The notes: generated from the letters alone by a model not told the origin. Shown: positions 23,501 to 33,046, counted from the first letter of the stretch. The stretch: DNA of 64,000 nucleotides from Craspedostauros australis (GCA_026770025.1 JAMXDE010000046.1:310001-374000), one strand, 5' to 3'. Made by a program: numbers and translations.

Positions 23501-24833
23501 CTCCTCCACCTACGCACCAGTCGTCGCATGGTCATCCGTCCGCATCTTCCTCAGCACTTCCATCGTCATGGGTTGGACAACAACGTCCATCGACTTCACG
23601 AACGCTTTCGTGCAAGCATCCATCCACAAGCCAGTCTACCTTCATCTCCCTCGTGGATTCAAATCAACGAAGGGTCCCGACACCTGCCTCAAGCTCCGCA
23701 AGAGCCTGTACGGCTTGACGATTGCTCCTCGTCTCTGGTATGAACACCTCATCCGAGCCCTCACTACGATCGGCTTCAAGGCCTGCGACCAAGAGCAGTG
23801 CTTGTTCATCAAGAAGGACATCATGATCGTCCTCTACGTTGACGATGCGGGCATCGCCTCCAAGACCAAGCAAGCCGCCGACGACTTCATCAAATCAATG
23901 CGCGACCTCGGCTTTGAGCTCACCCAAGAAGGAAGCTTCACCGAGTTCCTGGGAATCGAGCTCAGCCGTGATCCAAAAGCAGACACGGTCCATCTCCGCC
24001 AACCAGGACTAATCAAGAAGATCCTCGCCACTACGAAGATGACGAACTGCAGTCCGTGCCCCGTACCAACTACGCAGCTCGCACTGGGACAATGCAAGCA
24101 TGAGCCTCCCATGAACGAACCATGGAACTACCGCTCCGTCGTCGGCATGCTGTTGTATCTCACGACCAACACTCGCCCCGACCTGGCATTCGCAGTCTCC
24201 CAAGTCGCTCGCTTCGGAAGTGACCCTCGCCGCTCACACGCCAAGGCCGTCAAGCGCATCATGCGCTATCTCAAGCACACTGAGGACAAGGGTACCATCG
24301 TGCGTCCCACCGGGCAGCTTGATCTCAAGTGCTACGTGGATGCAGACTTCGCAGGACTCTACGGACGAGAAGACAGCAAGGACCCCGTCTCAGTCAAGTC
24401 GCGCACTGGCTACCTCATTACGCTGGGAGGGTGCCCCCTCATTTGGAAGTCCAAACTCCAAACTGAGATTGCTCTATCTACGATGGAGTCCGAGTACGCC
24501 GCTCTCTCTCTCGCAATGCGCACGCTGATTCCCATTCAACAGCTCATCCGCCAAGTCATCAACAATGCCGGCACCACCATGCCACTGCACACCAACCTCC
24601 AGTGCACGGTGTTTGAGGACAACCAAGCCTGCATTTCCCTTGCTACCAATCATCAACCAACCGCGCGCACCAAGCACTTCCTGACTAAGTGGCACTTCTT
24701 TTGGTACTGGGTCAAGGCAGGGTTCATCTACATCCAGCACATCGCAACACCGGAGCAACTGGCCGACATCTTCACCAAAGGACTGTCCATCGCAGTCTTC
24801 GAATACCTGCGATTCAAGATCATGGGTTGGTAA
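17568..24833 (+). CDS. Gag-Pol polyprotein of a Ty1/copia retrotransposon (2421 aa, single frame)
   Basis: A single ATG-initiated frame encodes all functions with no frameshift. Residues 1-60 form an Ala/Glu-rich helix; a Gag-like region spans about 150-430. A zinc-finger-like motif C508-x2-C511-x6-H518-x4-H523 follows. Residues 578-599 and 603-621 form two strongly hydrophobic helices. The protease has WDSGAS with Asp about 812. The integrase has the HHCC motif (H971, H976, C1013, C1016) and catalytic D1055, D1129, E1165 with the typical x35 spacing. After a Pro/Ser-rich linker, an RVT_2 reverse transcriptase starts near EWMQAAEKEI (about 1912) and carries YVDD at 2090-2093. RNase H has CYVDADFAG (D2258) and TMESEYAAL, and ends with the conserved TKHF and DIFTKGL segments. 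All catalytic residues are present, so it should be competent. The membrane-like hairpin between finger and protease is unusual. Confidence 0.95.
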   Translation: MAEETTPATLEELQAQLEAITVENARLTQATLAAEAAAEAANAAIATAQAAATATTTPSRPGLERSRSAGDTRPRTEQSFLGDSIFDMETPMPKKSRKSEEDSEDDDHDLSGKPTVPIMGGILKQGRNWVPWTAGAPNGHWTGLQDESHTRWTNSQQQRILHNGADSTNQSKREQGLTDKFKKGGNIQQFIRLVRNHMARTGLLTMAYIADANAESGMTCVLDSPAAFTLEDATKHFDEFHLKWDHYDVQNNETASAFFRDSLDPALEDQLMNRIEPKFHDNFITLFVEFMNSNSANSLDEQDALAAKIREVNCRRFPNENVGLMAVHLRALCKRLDDAGRFDLRLLRTILDAFLQAGGQIRSGEQYRRPLYVMKDNLEEILMRLPVFTYEYARPQLAAKDLTWMAICNKAEASYENEVRGNRWHAIRRTRDSNVPRYSYANNAVQNPSANVLEQHKGFSKNDGRRNNFKKPKERDAKRNASQGWSSKAPKPGEPQRKLVNDKTFMWCAKCRRWRLSHNTESHQDNFKFKAKAKGKQAPKQDNLSIDMAAWTCFTAASSQDEDTWWSLVWNLFTSFNYFGSIVGMVLLFASLQVITIGVEYGWYIAAANAWMLIAVTLLLLHTNVPRRPDSINSADLVYNKARVKERYKQVHKRPTHFNGAVKRSLYDLVMESLDPDGPKPVNVSKGNSPRTKRVWRPQARTKTRNHRSKRRHWNQSKNSTYGKNQTPTTAKLPRQEGRTSSISRNLWSLYPTRGIDLMYDRSQKQQCDNDMPALLTLQGLASFFSNRNAFASPAKAESYLSPDAPFELVWDSGASISVTNDLNDFCSTPSPPPRPTFLNGFLKKIQVNALGTVEWYVLDVTGSPRKLRLPAFHVPESKVKLISTSSLLEEYQGETIVFNKSSCKLSGILGNDDRNAIVANYKKSTRLPTSVGYSADNIHDVPAALTSIVSTVSDHNVNLTQPQKELLRWHYRLGHLSFSRVKFLLRSGTLTGSESSRKMHTAAARVTSLPLCAACQFGKLHRRPSPGITQHVVRDKQGVLRTDHLFPGQQVSVDHFVGRTPGRLFSGRGKGDPNEMYKGGAIFVDHASGYIHVEPVAALTTHATLEAKERFELMCRDVGVPVRSYLSDNATTFTSPEYSKHLEIFHQVHRFAGVGAHHHNGIAERSIRTIVSMARTMMMHQSIHWPTMFDAQLWPMAVVHAAYIYNRVPNPATGLTPYDVLSRIRLPLKQLHNLHVWGSPVYVLNKALADGRKIPRWEPRGERYVNMGLSTKHASTVPLVLSPRTGSITPQFHVVFDDWFATIATDLKQLPSYQSEEWTRMFGDTTFQYPFDDDDVESMEQDDIFASDTRDHNRLQRNDDNTPPPSFDTRNQQTIRERTPQVLAKGSQPMTQQIPDLMSEALAPPMPVSEGANRQMSSTEGAPDESPVPDSTIESPDQRTLQPQLSSPLRESPTLELATPLPLPAPTPIQTSSTPPMIPKSEPTPERPQSTRIRKQPKRFTYARMGGKAAWLDDEDTDDYYFCPAVATLEEIEQAATPRELHPDSSSIITFSQAIVDCLHTIEPLQRKGSDSLSIDLHQFKVDAHYLLRRLRGRFNTLNPQPTNVVLPTFAPKAAEVEEASINIADWWQPDPDNMTEEGATPFQETYNNFHSDMEDHFEKDLNSVFLNEDLLRLATDHAVEQFVEKLSTFISTGTMEPHFDALDFMSKAKSGPWYYQDPEHLMNQGYLPPKSAYNAEAFVQRTRSVWNAMIENHHYRLAFELLRRQVTTIRPGPWPLPSEYEIEQFVQGMIESNTAPLTSAPATRSANKGSMLDIDSSSTLDINPSFILDTAKCIPPTTWANIEQHAYSVAIIEPQKDATNYPTYVDNRMISYFAAGGDLEIAERTSVYKASNTDPDTLSFDEAIRDDNKDEWMQAAEKEIRDLTEKGTWEEVKKIDIKNDRIFPGTWVFRRKRLPDGTIKKYKGRWCCRGDLMQEDSSTYAPVVAWSSVRIFLSTSIVMGWTTTSIDFTNAFVQASIHKPVYLHLPRGFKSTKGPDTCLKLRKSLYGLTIAPRLWYEHLIRALTTIGFKACDQEQCLFIKKDIMIVLYVDDAGIASKTKQAADDFIKSMRDLGFELTQEGSFTEFLGIELSRDPKADTVHLRQPGLIKKILATTKMTNCSPCPVPTTQLALGQCKHEPPMNEPWNYRSVVGMLLYLTTNTRPDLAFAVSQVARFGSDPRRSHAKAVKRIMRYLKHTEDKGTIVRPTGQLDLKCYVDADFAGLYGREDSKDPVSVKSRTGYLITLGGCPLIWKSKLQTEIALSTMESEYAALSLAMRTLIPIQQLIRQVINNAGTTMPLHTNLQCTVFEDNQACISLATNHQPTARTKHFLTKWHFFWYWVKAGFIYIQHIATPEQLADIFTKGLSIAVFEYLRFKIMGW

Positions 24834-24906
24834 TAACCAACAACAACAAACAACAACGAAGGATGAAGTTTTCATCGATACCACAACTCCAATCACGACC
24901 CAACAC

Positions 24907-24916
24907 TGAGAGGGAG
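24907..24916 (+). other. polypurine tract
   Basis: TGAGAGGGAG directly abuts the right LTR and lies 73 bases after the Gag-Pol stop, the expected place for plus-strand DNA priming. Confidence 0.75.
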
Positions 24917-25603
24917 AGTTGAGATTCAATGAGGGACAGACTAGTACCGAACACGGTATCAACCCGATGGGAGAAATTCCTGTTTTGGCGCGAAATCTTC
25001 CGACTTGATTGACCACCAAACCTTTTTCTCCTCCTTTCTCTCCTCCATTCACGAATCCATCATGACTCAAACCTGACCGACCTGACTCACACCCCACCTG
25101 GGAACTATATGCTCTTCAGATCCTCCTTACTAAAACTTATCTCGATTCCTTCATTGCTGATGACCACCACACTACCACCGTGGTCTCAGCATGCGTATCC
25201 AACTTGCTTCAACTCAAGCAATGGAATCCGAGTGTCAGCTTCAGCCACAGCCACTGCTTCATGACCGTCACCACTGATTGTCATGACCTACACTGCAGTG
25301 TAACTACATGTGCGGAGAGCAAGGTACTGTATTGACTGTCTACTCTGTTGCACTGAATCAAGTGCATCAGTGCAGGGTCTCGCCAAGTTGTGTGGCATCG
25401 TTTCTTCACCCTACTAACACCAATAAGCTAACTCATAATAACGGACAAGGATTAGCTACAAAGCACTCTACTTCTCATCGTTACAAGTTATAACTATTCA
25501 AACAGCACACCTCTCTTGAACTGCATCACACGGCTATCCCGAAGCCGGCAGATTCACGAGGCATTCTCCACCGATTCGCGACGCCTACGCACGAATCCTA
25601 ACT
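24917..25603 (+). repeat. right (3') LTR, 687 bp
   Basis: Appears identical to 16454-17140, including the internal palindrome and both ends. It is followed at once by the second copy of the ATCGG target duplication. Confidence 0.93.
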
Positions 25604-25608
25604 ATCGG
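25604..25608 (+). repeat. target-site duplication, right copy (ATCGG)
   Basis: Second copy of the 5-base duplication. Leaving out the element and one ATCGG copy makes the two parts of the ABCG exon continue in the same frame. Confidence 0.85.
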
Positions 25609-26041
25609 ATTCCAAGGATCATTCTTCATTTACTTCGGGTGTACATACGCCTTGGCCATGGCATCCACCGCGATGGCCGTCATGCTTGGTTCTGCAGCCG
25701 AGGACCCAAAGCTGGCGCAAGAAATGCTCCCATTGCTGTTCGTGCCGCAGCTCCTCTTCGCCGGCTTCTTCGTACGCCCAGATCTTATCCCAACCTGGTT
25801 GCGCTGGGCCCAGTACCTTTGCAGTTTGACTTACGCCTTGCGCATCGTCATGATCGACGAATTTGGTGACGGCTGCAGGGGAGGAGTTGAAGGAGACGAA
25901 AACTGCGCCCGCTTGTTGAGCAGCGTCGATGCTGAGGAAGATGATATCTGGTGGTACTGGTTGGTCCTCATCGCCATCTTCGTTGGCTTCCGTTTCGCGG
26001 CTCTTGCGATCTTGAGCAAGAAGGCCACGAAGTTCCTATAA
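25609..26041 (+). CDS. ABCG-type half-transporter, 3' part (C-terminal membrane domain)
   Basis: The displaced end of the ABCG gene, in frame with the 5' part across the element. It encodes about 143 residues: membrane helices FFIYFGCTYALAMASTAMAV and a PLLFVPQLLFAGFFV segment, the re-entrant region typical of ABCG before the last external loop. An extracellular stretch with two Cys (CRGG and NCARLL) follows, then a last helix WWYWLVLIAIFVGFRFAAL and a short tail ending at TAA 26039-26041. It has no promoter of its own apart from the right LTR, so it is probably not expressed as a useful protein from this allele. Removing the insertion would give a 634-residue protein, the usual length for the family. 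Confidence 0.85.
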
Positions 26042-26160
26042 AGTGTGTGTGAGAGAGAGATGCGGCCTCCGACAAAAGAGAGTTGTCTACATATGAAGGA
26101 GTTTCCCCACCAGGAATCGAGCCATTCATAAACAACAGTACCTAGGATGAAGCCACATGA

Positions 26161-26930
26161 CTACGACTGTACACTTTGGCAGTGTCGAGAGGTGTTTAGC
26201 CCTTGCTGTTTCATAGTAGCGTCTGCTTTGCCCGAATCCATCTGGTACGTTGCACACTCCAAATGATTTTGCATGTGCGCCTGGTGAAGCGAAGTGTTGC
26301 CACTTGTGTTTTGTATGTTGATGTTGGTCTCGGCATATGCGATTAGGTACTTTGCACACTCCAACTGGCCACGCATACATGCCGCAAGGAGAGGAGTAAT
26401 GCCATCGTTTTATTGATGGTTGACGTCGGCTTTGCCCGATTCGACGAGGATTTTCGCATACTCCAAGCGACCGCCATAGCATGCAAGATGGAGAGGCGTG
26501 TTGCCGTTGTTGCTTGTGGCAGCGACATCGGCATGCCCTGAATCAATCAGGTACTTCACACAATCCGTGTGGCCGCTTAGGCATGCCATGTGAAGTGGAG
26601 CGTTGCCGTGAGTATTCTTCACAATCGTCCGAGCACTCTCCATCATAACTGACTCAGCCAGGTATCTGCTGCGCACTCCAAACGACCATTGTGGCACGCC
26701 TCATGGAAGGGGATGTTACCATCATTGTTTTGGATCTTGATGCTGGCATTCCCTGATTCGATCTGGAACTTCGCACGTTCCAGATGGCCTCCGTAGCATG
26801 CCTGATGAAGAGCAGTGTCACCCCAACTTGTTCTGATCTCTTTGCTGTCAGCTGTTGGATTCTGCTCTTTCACTCTTACAACATCACCAGATCACCGTCC
26901 TTGGCATCTTCAAGGATCTTGGTATACGAT
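26161..26930 (-). pseudogene. ankyrin-repeat protein pseudogene
   Basis: Reading on the minus strand from about 26930 down to 26161 gives six ankyrin-type repeats (for example GDTALHQACYGGHLERAKF, GNAPLHMACLSGHTDCVKYL, GNTPLHLACYGGRLEYAKIL, ITPLLAACMRGQLECAKYL). They are not in one frame. A frameshift, best explained by loss of one base, lies near 26665-26672 after GRLECA. An in-frame TAA sits at 26410-26412 after KADVNHQ. A first segment near 26900 (ILEDAKDGDLVML) is also followed by a stop unless a gtaaga donor is used there. With several lesions and no intact frame longer than about 95 residues, I read it as a decayed gene. Function is not inferable beyond protein-protein interaction by ankyrin repeats. 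Confidence 0.8.
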
Positions 26931-28762
26931 AACTTTGGTTTTATGATTAGTTGATTGAAGTGCGGGAGCCGAAGGTCTGATCAGTGCAATGCATCATGGA
27001 TGATTGCGAGGAGAGTGCGTGTGTGCCGAGCAAGATGGAAGCGAAAGCCAAACGGATGCGTTGGATCGAATTGGAATTGAGTCTGATGAGAACAACGCTT
27101 CATGATTGAATTAGTTGGATGAGCGACGTCTTTGTTGATGCATTGTCGGCCAGAGGCTTGACTCATAGGACATGGTCCCACGATGGATCATGCGTTGAGG
27201 GATGTGCACATTCCCCGTGCACCGATAATGATGATGTGGTCTGAAAAAAGGTGAAATGGCGCGAACTCGCCGATTGTTGTTTTTGTTGATCGGGAACGAG
27301 TCCCGTGGGAACTTAGTCACGCTTTCGTCCGCTCACAATTTGGGATCGATGCGTGTCACAAAAGCATTCCGACAGGGATGAGAGTGTCTGGCGAACATTG
27401 ATCATCGGCCACTGTTGAATGAGAGAGTGGGTGCAAGTATCGTGGAGTTGAAGTTGGAGTCTGAGTGCCGCCGTCTCAGCCACCGGAGGCAGAAGGTCAG
27501 AATACAGACGACGGCATTGACGGACGCAGACAAGCATTTCCTCTCCACTTTCTTGCCGCATTTCGCATCCAATCGCATGGTGCTGCGCGGCGGATGTCAA
27601 CGGAGAGAAAAAGATGCAGCCTCTGCAAGAGATGCAGTGCGTCCCCATTGCCGTCGATCGTCGCCGGTGACTTGCATCGACGACACCTGATGTTCGATGA
27701 TGGGGACTAAATGAACTCATAAAAACACAAGCGCTCCAAACCGATAAGCAGCAACAGGGACGCCAACAGCAACAGTTCAACAGTATATCTCCACGCACAA
27801 CATGGACAGCACAAAGACGATGAACATGACGCAATGGAAATTCTGGATCTCAGCAGCGCTGCACCAGTCGATGACACCATTGTCATTGATGCGTGTCGAT
27901 CTCTTCTCCAGCCAGTCGTCAAACTCTTCACGGCCATCATCATCGAGAATGAGCCAACAGCAAACTAAGCCTCGGCGCAAGTAAATGACGGGATGTGCGA
28001 GAGTCACAACAAGATGACTTCATTGCCAGTCGTTGTTCATGGCAAGGAGACATTTTCTTCTCACCAGTCATCGAGAGTCTCCTGGCTCTTATCGAGCTAA
28101 CCGCCGTCTCAGAGACTGCAATGGCATCTTCACCCGCGCGCGCAACCAGCGCCGCACTTTCGGCAAGGAGTTGGAGATACCCACAAGCCCAGGCCAAGCC
28201 ATGGTCGGGGGACGGCAAAGGGAATGCTTTGCGAGATCGTTGGCATCCTCTTCCGGGTAATGCGACTTCGACTGCGACGGAAGCTCCTTTCCATGTCCGG
28301 GCAAAGTGGTGCTGCTATCCTCCTCAACCAAGAAGCATGTCCTATGAATCATTCGATGTGAACCACAATTTTCAATGCGGCGCCACTCTTGACGCAGCAG
28401 TGCTCAACAAAGCATGGCAATGGCGTGGCATACGTATGTACTCTGGAGAGCAGAGCCGTCAGTTACTCAACAGCCTCGTATGGACGGTCTCTACGATAAC
28501 CCGGTGCAAACGATCTCAATAACTGAACGGCAGACAAGCGGAGCCTAACGACAACAGTAATCGAACTCATTCTGCAGTTGTGTTCAAGCACTTCAGTCGT
28601 TGTACTCCGGAGGAGTCATCTCAAGAGTTCACGCTAGAGATCCGCTCCTTTCTAGAATTTCAGTCCTTACAGACTCAAGCGATGCCTCTGTCCGCCGTCG
28701 ATGCAGCCCGATTGTTGCGTGAGTCTGTTTGCTTGCTTGTTTCCTTGGTTGCTGGTTCACGT
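26931..28762. other. intergenic region without a recognised gene
   Basis: 1.8 kb between the ankyrin pseudogene and the VOC-fold gene. Several medium frames exist on both strands (such as 27313-27834 minus and 27995-28522 plus), but their translations show no domain, no consistent codon pattern and no good splice partners. I see no RNA gene here. Confidence 0.5.
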
Positions 28763-30385
28763 TCATCTCGTGATAAGCTCTTCCTCGGTGAACCGTTCGG
28801 CGGATTGGAATCGAATCGTGACCCCTGATGGATCCACAACCTTGAGATCTTGCGTCTCCTCACCATCACTGTCACCGCCATTTTCGGACGGAGTGTAGAC
28901 GACGTTCAGCGCATTCATGACAGGATTGATTGTCACCTTCCGCTTCTTTGCCTTCTGCAAGAGCACCCCCATGCAGTTGGCGGATGGCGACATGTACACC
29001 GAGCCGTTCGGCTTCTTTGGTTCGAATGGACTCTCTCCTCGGCTCAGACGAGAGTACGGGTACTCCTAGAGAAAGATAAAGTATGACATTGTGCACGAAT
29101 GTAGAGTTGGGCAGTGACAGAGTGCAATATTCCACCGGTTGTCGGTGCATGTGTGGGCGCGTTCATATCACCAATGCATGATACAGCCATAGATGTGAGA
29201 GATACCGTGGGTGGATAGGTGTATGGTACCGTACGGCTCGTCACCAATCACAGCGCAGAACACGAGCGTCACGTTCCGTTGCGTTCCACTAGTCGTGAGT
29301 CCATGCAATTACGCCACGCGCACAACACGAGCGCAGTATTGGTACCCCAATTCTCATACAAACAATCAAACGTATCCCGTCAAAGCCAACGTAAACGTCA
29401 ACGTCAACTGCCATGCCCAAGCCAAGCTGCGGCTCCGAGCCTCCCCCATTTTCATTCTTCAAGAACATAGACTATCTGTCCGATCGCAGCAACTCACCTG
29501 TTCCACAAAGCCGAGTTGCTCGTAGAATGCCTTGCTCTGCTGCACATCCTGGCAGTTAATGGCCACCATCATCAGGGGATCGGGACTGATACCGACGATG
29601 CCGCGGACGGGCAAACCGCTTGGAGATATAGCATTGACGTAGCCGTAGGCATCAACGATCTCGCCACCGCTGGCAATAATCTGTGAGATTCTGTATCCAG
29701 GCACGCCGAACTGCAGGAACGCGATGTTGTCACCTGGTGGCGGGTTGCCGGACTTGTAAATCACTGACTTGGCCCTGCTGTCGTACCGGATGTGAACAGA
29801 TGCATGGCCACCGTTCATGCCAAAGGAAGAGACAGGGACTTCAAAATCATCCGGCTGGCTGAGCTGCTCCGGCCCGAATGCCAACCACGTGTCTTCGATG
29901 CCCTTGTCCAGATCGATGCGCTTGCGCTGCACCTCCATATCGAATCCGTTAGACAGGAACTGGATCATCTGATCCTGCTGCCGCTTGTCGACGACGTTGA
30001 TGGTGATTCCCTGGATGATGGCGTTGGTGTCCGCGAATTCGGGCAACGTGCCGACGGCTGCCTCGGCCTTCTGCGGCATCGCGCTGTCGCCCACGATCAG
30101 CGAGGCACCCGCCAACGCAGCGGATTGCAGCATGCGTCTGCGAGACTGCGCCGTTTGCGATGGCGACTCTGCGTCCGATGCGTCGATGGATTGTTGTTCC
30201 GCATCGTCATGCTTCGATGCCGCCATCGACGACGGCAGGAGGGGCGCCAAGTTGTGGGCGCCGTGGACATCGTGGACGCCGTGAGTGGTCGGAGTGAAGC
30301 AATTGGCTGGAACGAATGCGGCGGATGATGCGAGCAGATACAACCAGCCTGCGACAGGAATGCTGCAAGTGCGAATTGGCTTCAT
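28763..30385 (-). CDS. plastid thylakoid-lumen VOC/glyoxalase-fold protein, two exons
   Basis: Exons (minus) 29498-30385 and 28763-29065 join in phase 0 at LGFVEQ/EYPYSR to 396 residues. The donor is gtgagt and the acceptor ctctag. The ATG at 30385 starts a signal peptide (WLYLLASSAAFVPA). SAAF-VP at residues 21-26 resembles the ASAFAP cleavage motif of red-lineage complex plastids. A transit-like stretch follows, then a twin-arginine signal: SRRRMLQSAALAGASLIVG from residue 81, ending KAEA-A near 107-111. This predicts import to the thylakoid lumen by the Tat pathway. The mature part has two related alpha/beta segments typical of vicinal-oxygen-chelate folds: NVVDKRQQDQMIQFLSNGF and then MVAINCQDVQQSKAFYEQLGF. 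The second starts a classic VOC module that runs into YMSPSANCMGVLL. The metal ligands and the substrate cannot be fixed by eye. The PGM-family gene upstream on the same strand has the same targeting. Confidence 0.8.
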
Positions 30386-31087
30386 TGCATTCGTAGAGTA
30401 GTTGATGGTTGGGCGCCAGATACGTTCAGTGATGCGTATTGAGTAGCGCAGCGGTCTCTGCGTGTTGCGGCGAACGTTCGCACTGAAGATACCGAACTGG
30501 GCTTTCGATGAAAGGCTGACACAAGAGATCTCCGGCGGTCTCGCTGCTGCTCTCTCTGTGTCTGCAGTCGTATCTATGTATGACTGTGTATGACTGTGTG
30601 TGTCTGTGTGTGTTTGCGTTGGCTGATGGCTCTTTGTAAAATCCACTCAGTGTGTGGGCGTTGATGATGTGGTGGTGGTTGGTGCTGCCGCGATCTTGTT
30701 TGATGTGTTGGCGTTTGTGTGGTGACAACAGGCTTCGTCAACGTTGGTTCTGATTGGCTGGGAGGTTTTGTATGGTATCTTTGCCATTGCCAAATTAGAT
30801 GTTAGACTTCTGGTAGTCTTCAGTGGACAGACAAGTTGTCGTCTACTCATACGAGTATGGGCTATAGTAATATGGTATGGCACACCACCTCTGCAGACGC
30901 GTGCAAGTACGAACGGCATAGAAGCAGGAGCAGACCATTGACTGTGCTTCGGAGTGAAGCGGAATACAGTAGACTGCTCTGATCTTTCGACTGCGTCGGG
31001 ATACAGCATTGTCGAGTATAAAAGAATAGATGCTCATCGAAGTAACAATCGCAGCCATGCATACTCGTACTCGCAAGTATAATATCT
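30386..31087. other. intergenic region, upstream of the VOC-fold gene
   Basis: 0.7 kb between two minus-strand genes, holding the promoter and 5' UTR of the VOC-fold gene. A TG-rich microsatellite-like tract lies at about 30571-30617. No coding signal is seen. Confidence 0.5.
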
Positions 31088-33046
31088 TTACAACACGGCA
31101 AGGTGCCGATTTTCATTGATGCGAACGACGGAACAATCAGGATACTCCAGATCAAAGTCGGAAGGTGCCAACGATGCCCTTCCTCCGATCACCTTGGGCT
31201 TCCGTCCTGCCTTGATCATCGCCCCATCCGCGCGCACGTCCACGACGTTAATGGCGCCGTTGTTGATCTTGCGTCCGGATGCCTGCAGGAGAGGTTCATC
31301 CATTATCATCGCCAACAAGAAGCGCAGGTACGCCGAATGCGAAACGGCAGCAATGCAGCCGTTGGAGTCCTTGGCCTCTTCCACCAGGAACGACAAGGCT
31401 TTCGTTGCTCTTTCCAGAACCTGCACCCGTGCGTGGTATCATACCAGGGTGTGTATGACATGGGCGTGCGTATGTGTATTCGGACAGTGTGGTACCAGTA
31501 TGGTTTGCCACACGGTTTGTCACATGGTTTGTCATATGGTTTGTATGCATGTTCATGTGCACGGGATTCGTACCGTCGGCGCACCATTCGAAGATTTGGG
31601 CGCGTGCGGGATGAAGCCGATGGTTCATTCGTGTCATGGCGCATCCATGATTTGATTCGGAAGCACGTGCGTTTGGTCATGTCGCATCCCGATGTGTCAC
31701 ATGCGGTATCGAAGAGAGATGAAGTGCACGATGCATCAGTAATGTTAGGTTTCACATGCATTGGTTGCTTGATCATCCTTGCGGTACGAACAATGGCTGT
31801 GCTCTGCGTCTCTCTCCTCAAACAGGAATGGCCATCGAGAAAGGCTGAAGTCACCCTCGCTCTTCTTGCTCATGAACTTGCGTGTGCACAAACAAAACAA
31901 CTGATACGAGTACTCGTGCAACGACAAGCAAGACCACAAGCAATAGCAGTGCCAATGTGCATGGGACCAAACTGCTCTCCATCAGCACGGCACACATCAT
32001 TGTATCTCAGCTAAAACACAGCGTACTTGTACGTTCAAAGTGTTGCATGCAAAGTGCTGTTTGCAAGGTGCTGTTTGCAAGGTGCAGCACGACAAGCACC
32101 GGCAGAAGCAGAATCAGGAGCGACGCTTCTCTCGCTCTTTCTCTTTGTGTCTCACCTCTCGTCCAGTTTCTCCACCACCGGATGGACGGTAGTCGATGTC
32201 ACCAAGCGCCCATCTAGCCGCGGTGGCTTCCATCCCTGCCTTTGCGAGAGCGACTGATTGCCCCTCGGCTGCGGGGCCAAAGTCAATTTCTCCCAACACA
32301 CCCAGTTCCGACGTGGGAGGCGCTGCGCCGATTTGGGCCGCTGCCGTTTGCGCAGTGAGCCGAGCTCGCAGCAGCTGCGAGTGGTACATCTTGGTTGGGA
32401 CATCGTTGGCACGTGCAAGCGCATTTCCCATGCCCGTGGCCTGGATCATTCCATTGTCGTTGATGGGTGGGTTCACACGTGCACCCTGCACCTTCCTCAG
32501 ACGATTGTTTTCCGTCTGGCCATGTCTGCAGAGATAGAGACGGACATGCCCAGTTGGAATGGGCGGCAGGTCCCGAAGGCAATCGTAATCGATGGCGGAC
32601 GCATCGACCACGGGGGGAGTGGGCGGTGTCGAGATTGCGATGGTGGCAGTGTCATAATTTTCACCGGCTCTCGCCTCTGATCCCAAAGCCAGAAGGCCGC
32701 ACGTCGACGCAGCAGCAGTTGCGAGGACGGAGCGTCTGCTCAGCGTCGACGATCTTCGGACGCCATGGTCCACGTCTCTCAGACGTTCCGCATGGTCCAT
32801 ATGGCCCACATGATCCGCAAGGTCGTCATCTTCCGCTCCAGCGCCAAACCTCAGAGGAGACGCAGCGCCGCATCTTGGACGCGTCGTGAACGCAGGGCTT
32901 TGGTGTGACCACGACGATGGGAACGGAGGCACTTGGTGTCGTTCGATGAGGCCGGGCGAGAACGCATCAGCCGTGTTGGACACAAGGCACACCAGAAGCA
33001 CCCTGGCAATCATCGTCACGAGGGCTTGTTCGGAGGATCTCATCAT
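31088..33046 (-). CDS. plastid (thylakoid-lumen) histidine phosphatase / phosphoglycerate-mutase-family protein
   Basis: Exons (minus) 32156-33046 and 31088-31420 join at GGGETGRE/VLERATKAL to 407 residues; the 735-bp intron has a gtgaga donor and a gtgcag acceptor. The start at 33046 puts a signal peptide (TMIARVLLVCLVSNTADAF) at the N-terminus with an ADAF-SP cleavage motif. A second in-frame ATG at 33106 is possible but would bury the signal peptide. A twin-arginine peptide follows (LSRRSVLATAAASTCGLLAL, ending ARA). The catalytic domain has the RHGQTENN phospho-histidine motif (H175), the SQLLRARLTAQTA arginine helix, the GEIDFGPAAEGQ acid segment and the second histidine AVSHSAYLR (about H325). 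All four match the branch-1 histidine phosphatase / cofactor-dependent PGM superfamily. The fold is sure; the substrate is not, and a glycolytic role is unlikely in the lumen. Confidence 0.82.

Larger units (their letters stand above)
16454..25603 (+). mobile_element. full-length Ty1/copia LTR retrotransposon (9150 bp) inserted in the ABCG gene
   Basis: The element has two 687-bp direct LTRs that I read as identical and a 5-bp target duplication. It has a primer-binding-like site right after the left LTR, one uninterrupted Gag-Pol frame (17568-24833) and a purine-rich tract before the right LTR. Within Pol the order is protease, integrase, reverse transcriptase, RNase H, which defines the copia superfamily. 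The element is in the same orientation as the host gene and sits in its last exon. Identical LTRs mean a very recent insertion, because LTRs start identical and then diverge. All enzymes look intact, so it may be mobile. Copia families of this general kind are known in diatoms (CoDi families); which family this belongs to is not determined. Confidence 0.95.

Noticed and set aside
26083-26127. T-arm-like sequence (GGCTCGATTCC on the minus strand) hinting at a tRNA
   Set aside because: No acceptor stem, D-arm or anticodon arm can be folded around it.
27995-28522. 175-codon plus-strand frame
   Set aside because: No domain, no splice partner, and competing frames on the opposite strand are just as plausible.
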